Under the pieces are notes generated by a model. The model worked only from the letters and a program-made list of their open reading frames with translations, was not told the DNA's origin and made no database searches. From Nonomuraea antri (GTDB lineage Bacteria > Actinomycetota > Actinomycetes > Streptosporangiales > Streptosporangiaceae), in contig NZ_JABCPZ010000004.1 in the NCBI RefSeq assembly GCF_013283785.1, forward strand, positions 1 through 64,000: a stretch of DNA of 64,000 nucleotides, written 5' to 3'. The first letter of the stretch is position 1, and each line of letters opens with the position of its first letter. Positions 57,429 to 64,000 of the stretch are shown here, in pieces. The position numbers were made by a program, and so were the translations under genes.

Positions 57429-59779
57429 CAGATGCTCTCCTCGCTGGTGCGGCGCGGGTCGGTCGGGATGCGGAGTTTGGGCTTGCTCGTGGTTCGGACC
57501 TCGGGGCGGGCGTATGCAGCACGTGAGGCCGCGCGAACGGCTTCCTGACGGCCGGGGATGGGATCGGGGAGAGGGCGGGTGCGGAGAGTGAACGCCGAGG
57601 ATGGCCCGCCTTGGCCGGTGATGATCCGGCCGACGGCTTGGTACGCGCCCAGGTGGGACAGGTCGTGCGCGTTGAGAACGGGGCCGACATGGCGGGCGAG
57701 GTCGTGGGCGTCCTCGGGAGAGGAGGTGAAGTAGATCTTGTTGCGGGCGTCGGCGGAGACGGCTTCGCGCAGGTCCCTGGGGAGCTGGGACAGGTGCTGG
57801 TGGGCGAGTGTGAGCGAGAAGCGGTAGGCGCGGGCCTCGGCCAGGAGGTCGCTGACCGAGATGGGCATGTTGAGGAAGTTGTGGGCCTCGTCGATGTAGG
57901 CGGCCGCGTCTCGCCGTTCGTCCTCGGCCAGGCGAACGCGCGGGGTGATGGCCTGCCAGGTGTGGGCGAGGAGAAGGGAGCCGAAGAGGCGAGCGGCATC
58001 TTCACCGAGAACGCCCTTGGGGAGGCGGGCCAGGACCAGGCCGCCGGTATCCAAGGTGCGGGCCAGGTCGAAAGTGGAAGGTCCGCCTGAGAGTGCGTCG
58101 CGGACGAACGGCCGCAGCAAGACGGCGCGAAGCTTGTTCATAACGGGGCTGATCACCGAGGCGCGGGCCGCGGGGGACAGCTCGTCGTACGCGGACCAGA
58201 AACCTCGAAGGAGCTCGTCGTTGAGCTGGCCGACGATCCGGGCGCGGAAGGGTGTGTCGGTGAGGAGCTTGGGGACGTCGGCGAGAGTCGCCCGGTGGTG
58301 CTGAGTGCGGACGAGGGTGAGGCAGGCCGAACGCATGAGGTCGTCAAGGCGTGGCCCCCAGGACGAGGCGAAACAGCGATGGAAGATCGTGACGATCGAG
58401 TCGACGGCGAACGCCGGGTCTGGTCCGGCGAGGATGTTGAAGCAGGGCGGATTGCCTGGCTCGGCCGGGTCGAACAGGACCGTCCGCTCGATGGCGCGCT
58501 CTGGAAGGCGGTCGAGGACGTCGTCGATGAGGTCGCCCTTGGGGTCGATGACGAGCGCACCTCGGCTGGCACGGGCGTCGGACAGGATGAGGTTGGCCAG
58601 GAAAGTGGACTTGCCGACACCGGTCTGACCGAGGACGTGCAAGTGCTGGCGGGAGGCGGCCACGGTGACGCCCACCGGGCGCGGGTGCCCGGTTTCGGCA
58701 TCACCCAGAACGCGGACGTCCTGGCCGTGTGTGGGGACGTCGGGCGCGGGCGGGACGGGCCGGGCTCCAGCGCGGGCGATGCCGGGGGCGGCCTGGTCGT
58801 AGGGCAGGTGGGCGATCGCGGCGAGCTCGCTGACGGACAGGAGGTAGCCGATGTTCATCCGGCGGTTGGCCATGCGGCCGGGCAGATCGAGGCCACGAAG
58901 GCGGCGCAGGTACTGGTGGCCGGAGGCGTAGAGCGCGAACGTGGCCGCGATCTCGTGAGCGCGTCCACGCAGGCGGCCTCGGGCGTCGGGACGGTCACTC
59001 GTGACGGCGTAGGAGATTTGAACGGCGAAGCGGGACTGGCTCGCCTTGGCGAGGATGGCTCGGATCTCCTCGGCGCGTTCAGGGAACATCCGGGCCAGTT
59101 CGCTCGGCCGGGCACGGCTCAGGCTGCCAGGCGTGATCAGGTCGAACAGCTCGGACCTGACGCTGCCGGACGTGCCGTTCCGCAAGACGGAAGCAGCGCG
59201 GTACGCCGCTGACAGCCGCCGTCCGGTCACCGGGCGGACCAGCACCTGGACAGCGGCGCGCTCGCCTGGGCGCAATCCCGACAGCGCGCCGAGGAGGGCA
59301 CGCAGCGGGTCGTTGCCGTGCGTCGTCGCGAGTGGGTAATGGTCAGCCCGGGCCAGGACCATCCGACCTCGGGAAGTCGTGGCGCCGCGCCGGGCGGGTG
59401 GTTCCGCCGGGCGGGTAGTCACAGCCGCGCCGGGCCATGCTGACCGGATCGCCTTCTCCACCAGCCCAGGCGGGACGAGGCCCGGCACCCACAGCTGAAC
59501 CCGCACGCCGGAGGCGTCGGCCACGTACTCCCAGGCCAGGTGGGGCTGCCCGAGCAGACAACGCTTCCAGCGCGGTGCGGTCAACCCCATCACCTGGGAC
59601 CACCAGGCAGCCGCGCTGCCGGATTCGACCTGCGGTGGGATGGCGATCTCGACCAGCCGAGCGTTGCGTGCGAAACGTGCATTGCGCCACCGCCACAGCA
59701 CGGCCCGGACTGCGACGAGCACGAAGAAGGCACCGATCACGTATGCGCAGAGAACCGGATCGGGAAGAGTCGGAGACAT
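57428..59779 (-). CDS. VirD4/TraG-type coupling ATPase
   Basis: 783 residues. An N-terminal membrane segment (VIGAFFVLVAVRAVLWRWRN) precedes a ~370-residue accessory region. The motor has Walker A HVLGQTGVGKSTFLANLI, Walker B-like AAYIDEAHNFLNMPISVSDL, and GALVIDPKGDLIDDVLDRL typical of TraG/VirD4. It recruits the relaxase-DNA complex to the channel. It overlaps the replication-relaxation gene and follows the VirB4-like gene by 2 bp. Confidence 0.9.
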   Translation of the reverse strand: MSPTLPDPVLCAYVIGAFFVLVAVRAVLWRWRNARFARNARLVEIAIPPQVESGSAAAWWSQVMGLTAPRWKRCLLGQPHLAWEYVADASGVRVQLWVPGLVPPGLVEKAIRSAWPGAAVTTRPAEPPARRGATTSRGRMVLARADHYPLATTHGNDPLRALLGALSGLRPGERAAVQVLVRPVTGRRLSAAYRAASVLRNGTSGSVRSELFDLITPGSLSRARPSELARMFPERAEEIRAILAKASQSRFAVQISYAVTSDRPDARGRLRGRAHEIAATFALYASGHQYLRRLRGLDLPGRMANRRMNIGYLLSVSELAAIAHLPYDQAAPGIARAGARPVPPAPDVPTHGQDVRVLGDAETGHPRPVGVTVAASRQHLHVLGQTGVGKSTFLANLILSDARASRGALVIDPKGDLIDDVLDRLPERAIERTVLFDPAEPGNPPCFNILAGPDPAFAVDSIVTIFHRCFASSWGPRLDDLMRSACLTLVRTQHHRATLADVPKLLTDTPFRARIVGQLNDELLRGFWSAYDELSPAARASVISPVMNKLRAVLLRPFVRDALSGGPSTFDLARTLDTGGLVLARLPKGVLGEDAARLFGSLLLAHTWQAITPRVRLAEDERRDAAAYIDEAHNFLNMPISVSDLLAEARAYRFSLTLAHQHLSQLPRDLREAVSADARNKIYFTSSPEDAHDLARHVGPVLNAHDLSHLGAYQAVGRIITGQGGPSSAFTLRTRPLPDPIPGRQEAVRAASRAAYARPEVRTTSKPKLRIPTDPRRTSEESI

Positions 59780-59781
59780 GG

Positions 59782-61503
59782 CTACTCGGCCGGGTCCGTG
59801 GTCGCGAGGGTGTGCTCGGACGCGCTGGCAACGGCTGAGAACGCAGCCCGATCTCCGATGCCACCGCAGACCAGGCCCTCGCCCTGGCCGGCCGAGAGTA
59901 GGAAAAGCCGCTCACCTTCGGTGAGATCGAAGGCTTCGGCGATCTCATCGATCGCCTGCGGGGCTTGCCGCAGCAGAATCTGCGTACTGGCGTTGGCGAC
60001 GACGGCCTTGCCGAGGTCGGAGCCGAGCAGATCGGCAGCGTCCTGGGTGACTACAGCGAGGCCGGCCCAGTGCTTTCGGGCGGACTTGGCGAGCCGGTAG
60101 AGGAACCGCGCGCCCTCGTTCTCGCGCATGAGCGTCCATGCCTCGTCGACCACGACCAGGCGGCGGCGCCGGTCAGCAGGGTTGGACACGCGCCGCCAGA
60201 TCGCGTCGAGCGCCAGGAGCATGCCGATCGGCCGGATCTCCTCGGGCAGATCCCGCAGCGAGAACACGATCAGGTGACCGTCGGGGCGGGTCGTGGTCGG
60301 CCCGGAGAACAGGCTGCGATAGGAACCGGACACGTACGGGGTGAGCAGCGCGGCCAGTTGGGACGCTTCAGGCGAGTCGGTGGCTTCCAGCATCGTCGCC
60401 AAGTCGGCGAGCAGCGGTGCGGGACGCTTCCACGTGCGCTGGTCGGAGGTGATGCCGTGGGCCGCGTAGGTGGCGATGACCGCCTTGTCCAGCACGGCCT
60501 TCGCCGCCGATGTGAGCGGTTCGCCGAGCATGGTCGCGACGAGAGTTTGGAGGAACATCGCGCGCCGGTTGAGCGCGTCCTCTTCAGCCGCGTCAGGCAG
60601 GTCGAAGGGGTTGAAGCAGACGCTGGGCATGCCAAGGCCGAGAACGGTTCCTCCGACGGCGTCCGACAGGCGCCGGTATTCGTCTTCGGGATCGACGATG
60701 CACACCTCGACCTGGTAGAACAGCAGCCGCAGCACTTCGAGCTTGGTGAAGTACGACTTGCCTGCGCCCGAGCGGGCGATTGTCACGGAGTTGTAGTTGT
60801 CGTGGGCGAACCGGTCCCACAGCACGACGCCGGAGGAGTAGACGTTCAGCCCGAACAGCACCGGCGTCTCACTGAGCCTGGGCCGCAGATCCGGCGAGGC
60901 GAACGGGAAGGCCGCCGCGAGTGCCGAGGTGTCGAAGGTTCGGCGGGTCTTCAGCGCGTCGGTACCGAGCGGGAGCGTGGTCGTCCAGCCCTGCATGGCA
61001 CGGAAGGTCGTCGGGTGCGCATCAAGCAGAAGGGAAGCCGCCAGGGCTCTGACGTGCTGAACTTCTGCGTCCAGTTCCGCCGAATCCGCAGCATGGACGG
61101 TGAGGTAGAGGCCGACGCGGAAAAGACGGCCGTGCCCTCGCGCGAGGGAGGCGGCCAGCGCCGCGGCGTCATCGGCAGCCGCCTCGGTCGCGAAGTCCGG
61201 CATCCGGCTGCTCACGGAGGCGGACTCCAGACGGGCGAGCTGGCGGCGCAGCCGCTGCGCGGCGATCAGCGGAGGTATGGGCTCGATGTGCAGAGACACA
61301 TCGAGGTGTCCGGGATAGCCGGTCAGCGGTTCGAGCCAGCCCGCACCGACCTCGCGGGGGTATCCGGCGATCGCGAACGACGCGCACACCCCGTCAGGGA
61401 ACTCGACCGTGCGCGCGTTGATCTTCAACGAAGACGGGCCGGGCAAGGCAGTGGCGGTCTCGATCAGCTCCGCGGGGTCGCCGGCGAGTCGAGTGAACTT
61501 CAT
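59782..61503 (-). CDS. VirB4/TraC-type conjugation ATPase
   Basis: 573 residues. Walker A is ARSGAGKSYFTKLEVLRLLF. Further motor motifs are VEVCIVDPEDEYRRLSDAVG, GHLIVFSLRDLPEEIRPIGM, VVDEAWTLMRENEGARFLYR and the arginine-finger region ILLRQAPQAIDEI. It powers assembly of the T4SS. It overlaps the PrgI-like gene by ATGA. Its N-terminal domain is shorter than in Gram-negative VirB4, as in other actinobacterial versions. Confidence 0.92.
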   Translation of the reverse strand: MKFTRLAGDPAELIETATALPGPSSLKINARTVEFPDGVCASFAIAGYPREVGAGWLEPLTGYPGHLDVSLHIEPIPPLIAAQRLRRQLARLESASVSSRMPDFATEAAADDAAALAASLARGHGRLFRVGLYLTVHAADSAELDAEVQHVRALAASLLLDAHPTTFRAMQGWTTTLPLGTDALKTRRTFDTSALAAAFPFASPDLRPRLSETPVLFGLNVYSSGVVLWDRFAHDNYNSVTIARSGAGKSYFTKLEVLRLLFYQVEVCIVDPEDEYRRLSDAVGGTVLGLGMPSVCFNPFDLPDAAEEDALNRRAMFLQTLVATMLGEPLTSAAKAVLDKAVIATYAAHGITSDQRTWKRPAPLLADLATMLEATDSPEASQLAALLTPYVSGSYRSLFSGPTTTRPDGHLIVFSLRDLPEEIRPIGMLLALDAIWRRVSNPADRRRRLVVVDEAWTLMRENEGARFLYRLAKSARKHWAGLAVVTQDAADLLGSDLGKAVVANASTQILLRQAPQAIDEIAEAFDLTEGERLFLLSAGQGEGLVCGGIGDRAAFSAVASASEHTLATTDPAE

Positions 61504-62477
61504 CGGACGTCGTCTCCAAGCGTGATCAGCTCATCGGGGCGGGCAGTCCCGATCGGTTCCAAGCGACGCGGCGACAGTGATCGCATCAGCAGATCGCGAG
61601 CGTCCTCGGCGCCCATGACGGAGGCGTGCACGCCTAGAGCGAGCAGCGAGCGGGCCGCCTCCTCAGCCCGGCGAGCCACGATCGCTGCCGAACTGTCCCG
61701 ACGCGCCGCTCTCCGGGACCCGCGCCTCCACATGGACGGCTGCTCGGCGTCGTGGTGACGGACGACGATGAGGACATCGCGGGTCAGCAGGTCCCGCGTG
61801 CCGCTGAGCTCGGTGAGGAACTCGGCGTGCCGGTGGGCCGCCTGCTCCAACGCTGGATCGGCCAACTGCCCGGCGGCTCGGCTGATCGTGTCAGCGAGGT
61901 CGGACAGGTCGACCGGCCGAGCCTGAAGAAGAATCTGCACAGGTGCGTCCAGCGAGTTCAGCCAACCGGCGAACACACCTACGAGTGCCGCCTGCTCATC
62001 ACTGGTCCGCAGGCCGAAGGCCACAGTTCCGGCTTGGACGACCGCGGCCGTTCCGCCTTCGGCCAACTCCATGACCCCGTCCTCGCGGATCGCCCGAACG
62101 GGGAGCCGCAACGCTCCGGGCAGGCGTCCCCGTACTCGGCACCAGGCCGGCGGCTCGGGTACTCCTTCCTCAGCGGTGACGAGCTTGCGGTCACGCCGCA
62201 GATGGGCGAGCGCATGAACGGCGAGCCGATCGAGGCCCAGTCCGTCTCGTCTGCCGAGCGCCAGCGCGCAGCCGCAGGCGATCACCGGCAAGACGATCGC
62301 CGCGAGCACGGGAACAGGCAGCCGGTCACCGGCCATGAGATACACCCAGGCAGCCAGCACGGCCGTCCCCGCCAGAATCGCGACCTGCCGGATGCTCAGA
62401 CTCGCAATGATCTTGTCCGGCGCTTCCACATCGGCCGGGATCCTCGCGACGAGCCGCTCACTACTTGTCTGACGCAC
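61500..62477 (-). CDS. PrgI-like/SCO6880-type membrane protein of the T4SS
   Basis: 325 residues from GTG 62477, whose first codons overlap the upstream gene's end by 17 bp. It has RIPADVEAPDKIIASLSIRQ, then two hydrophobic segments AILAGTAVLAAWVYLMAG and VPVLAAIVLPVIACGCALAL, as in PrgI/TcpE-type proteins. The large cytoplasmic remainder (FAGWLNSLDAPVQILLQARP, DLLTRDVLIVVRHHDAEQPS) matches the non-ATPase front part of VirB4-like proteins. It probably forms the VirB3-like partner for the ATPase encoded downstream. Confidence 0.85.
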   Translation of the reverse strand: MRQTSSERLVARIPADVEAPDKIIASLSIRQVAILAGTAVLAAWVYLMAGDRLPVPVLAAIVLPVIACGCALALGRRDGLGLDRLAVHALAHLRRDRKLVTAEEGVPEPPAWCRVRGRLPGALRLPVRAIREDGVMELAEGGTAAVVQAGTVAFGLRTSDEQAALVGVFAGWLNSLDAPVQILLQARPVDLSDLADTISRAAGQLADPALEQAAHRHAEFLTELSGTRDLLTRDVLIVVRHHDAEQPSMWRRGSRRAARRDSSAAIVARRAEEAARSLLALGVHASVMGAEDARDLLMRSLSPRRLEPIGTARPDELITLGDDVR

Positions 62478-64000
62478 GACGCGCCGCCTTTCGATGAGAA
62501 CGAGGTGCTTCGAGCCGCACCGTGACCTGCGACGGACTGCGCCGCGTACGACCCGATCTGGATGGATGCGGCGGAACGTCCGGCTGCCGGTGGCTACGGG
62601 CGGACGACCGGTCATGACGGCCCGGCTGCGGGCAGGCATAGCCCAGGGGACCAGACCCGCCAGCGGTCCCATCAGTCGTCCCGTCAGGCCGCGTTGCGCG
62701 GTCATGGCGAACGCGTCCCACGCGGGCGTTCCCGTTGCCCGCACAGCCCCCGGGGGCCGTCCCGGACGGACGACGGGGATGGCGCGGCGTCCTCGCACAC
62801 GGCCCACCCGCGCTCGGACCGCGAGCGCCAGGACCACCACCGGGACCGCCACCCGGAGGACCGCCGGGCGGACCGCTCGGCCCGCCACCCCCGCCGCCAC
62901 TGGGCGGGGTGGGCGGCTTCGGCCGCCGCGCCGCGCGGGCGGTACCGAGTCCTCTCCCGAGCAGCATGCTCAGCCCGCGATAGACGACCAGGGACTTCAC
63001 CAGCTGTGAAAGCATCTGAGGCTTGTTCGCCTGCCAGATCGTTCGCGCCACCCAGCCGGGAATCTTGAGAAGTACGAACAGCAGGCATATGGCCATGAGC
63101 AGGTCCGTCATGTCTGCCGACGTCGGCACCCAGAATGAGTCATCGTCACCCGGGCTGGGAGAGAACAACAGCTGCAATGCGGTCACGAGCACCAGGGACT
63201 GGCACATCTGGATCGCCAACAGCCCCGTGATCGCCCGCCACCACAGCCGGGCGAGCCCGTCCGTCATCGGCAGGGCGTGAAAGATCAACGCGAGAGGCGC
63301 TGCCGCGATCACGACCATGGTGAGCGCGAGCCGAACGACGTAGGTGAACATCACGCCGACGGCCAGGACGACCACGACCAGCGCCACGATCGCGAAGAAC
63401 ACACCCCTGGTAGCGATGCCCGCCAGGACGGCCTTCTTGATCGCATCGAACACCGAGGCAGGATCGATCCGACTGGCCCCCTCCGACAGGAAGGCCTGGC
63501 TCAGCCCGTTCGCCAAGACGATCGCGTGCTCGATGGCGATCAGGCTCAGGTTCGCGGCCAAGAACGCCCACACCAGCCGTGGCAGCAACTGTCGCGCCGA
63601 GGCTTCTCCGGGCAGCGCCTGCCCGACCATGAGCATCACACCCGCGGCCGTCACCAGAAGCACGAAACAGGTGTTCGCGATCGTGCGCGACAGCTCCCAC
63701 AACTGCTTGGCCCGAGCCATTTCGGGAGAGCTCAGCTCCGGCGTCGCCAGCACGGTGGACCCGAGCATCTCGAACACCGGCTTGGCCGCCGACTCCACCA
63801 GATGCGTGAACCATGCGTCCACTGCCTGGCGAGCTTCGCAGGCCACATCGATGAACCCGCAATCGGCCTGTTCCGTCAATTCGGCGGACGGCGGTGTCGG
63901 GCTGGGAGCAAGGGACGGTGTCGTGGACGGCACCGGCGTCGGAGTGACGGCGAGTGCGGGCCCACCGACGAGTGCTGAGGCGAGCCCCGCACCGACCAGC
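62461..64000 (-). CDS. VirB6/TrbL-like polytopic membrane protein (start beyond window)
   Basis: The frame is open to the right edge; the first visible residues LVGAGLASALVGGPALA look like the end of a signal peptide. The mature part starts with a Thr/Pro-rich stretch, then CGFIDVACEARQAVDAWFTH. Six or so membrane helices follow (LLVTAAGVMLMVGQALPG, VFFAIVALVVVVLAVGVMFT, MDLLMAICLLFVLLKIPGWV-like region). A ~150-residue Gly/Pro/Arg-rich tail (GGGGGGPSGPPGGPPGG) ends the protein. It is the channel scaffold of the actinobacterial T4SS. Confidence 0.85.
   Translation of the reverse strand, partial: LVGAGLASALVGGPALAVTPTPVPSTTPSLAPSPTPPSAELTEQADCGFIDVACEARQAVDAWFTHLVESAAKPVFEMLGSTVLATPELSSPEMARAKQLWELSRTIANTCFVLLVTAAGVMLMVGQALPGEASARQLLPRLVWAFLAANLSLIAIEHAIVLANGLSQAFLSEGASRIDPASVFDAIKKAVLAGIATRGVFFAIVALVVVVLAVGVMFTYVVRLALTMVVIAAAPLALIFHALPMTDGLARLWWRAITGLLAIQMCQSLVLVTALQLLFSPSPGDDDSFWVPTSADMTDLLMAICLLFVLLKIPGWVARTIWQANKPQMLSQLVKSLVVYRGLSMLLGRGLGTARAARRPKPPTPPSGGGGGGPSGPPGGPPGGGPGGGPGARGPSAGGPCARTPRHPRRPSGTAPGGCAGNGNARVGRVRHDRATRPDGTTDGTAGGSGPLGYACPQPGRHDRSSARSHRQPDVPPHPSRSGRTRRSPSQVTVRLEAPRSHRKAARRASDK

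Noticed and set aside
1-64000. CRISPR arrays or rRNA genes
   Set aside because: No regularly spaced direct repeats and no rRNA-like conserved stretches seen.

Overview
The window is high-GC DNA (strong G/C preference at third codon positions, many GTG starts, ATGA-type gene overlaps) from a filamentous or related actinobacterium. FxLD-type lanthipeptide genes, XRE/TPR and SARP regulators, an actinobacterial Tra/VirB4-VirD4 set and large serine recombinases fit Streptosporangiales or Streptomycetales. The sequence alone does not give a species. Almost everything here is accessory genome: mobile-element debris, conflict and defence systems, a RiPP cluster and a conjugation module. There is little housekeeping content.

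1-6.4 kb is a graveyard. It holds a broken NarL-type response regulator, Tn3-family transposase fragments in both orientations, an AraC fragment, a frameshifted STAS protein and a decapitated serine recombinase. Between the Tn3 fragments sits an intact divergent pair, an XRE regulator and a SnoaL-like protein, sharing a perfect palindrome. A group of very small ORFs, one with a DnaJ-type zinc finger, follows.

6.47-8.5 kb is a Ro/Y-RNA locus. Three tandem Y-RNA-like genes lie just upstream of a TROVE-vWA protein (Rsr/Ro60 family). Two of them carry a circularly permuted tRNA-like domain, and their stems are supported by covariation.

8.5-13.5 kb holds the relic of an FxLD lanthipeptide cluster (an intact methyltransferase flanked by truncated neighbours), cut by a serine recombinase that lacks its catalytic N-terminus. 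A DUF4062-like protein and another recombinase fragment follow. 13.6-16.6 kb carries an XRE/ImmA-IrrE pair and, divergently, a complete bacterial ubiquitin-like operon: multiubiquitin substrate, E2-like protein, and a JAB-E1 fusion. It is followed convergently by a YhaO/YhaN (SbcD/SbcC-like) nuclease pair.

21.3-27 kb has an ISL3 remnant, PASTA and NYN-domain proteins, a wrecked Ser/Thr kinase and a long HelD-like helicase. 27.3-38.25 kb is one co-directional block: hsdM-hsdS-hsdR, a YgjP/SprT-like metallopeptidase, a second N6-adenine DNA methylase with its own HTH, and a Ser/Thr kinase with TPRs. This looks like an extended type I restriction-modification defence island.

38.3-46.2 kb is an FxLD lanthipeptide cluster read leftward: methyltransferase, precursor peptide (apparently frameshifted), LanB, LanC, a thiopeptide-type protein and an accessory protein. 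46.4-53.8 kb holds CutA, an XRE-TPR regulator, an anti-sigma-like ATPase, an S9 peptidase, a LuxR regulator and a SARP regulator. After about 800 bp of hairpin-rich non-coding DNA, 54.6-64 kb is a conjugation module: an HTH protein, a ParB-like protein, an NlpC/P60 hydrolase, a replication-relaxation protein, VirD4-, VirB4-, PrgI- and VirB6/TrbL-like proteins. It runs off the right edge.
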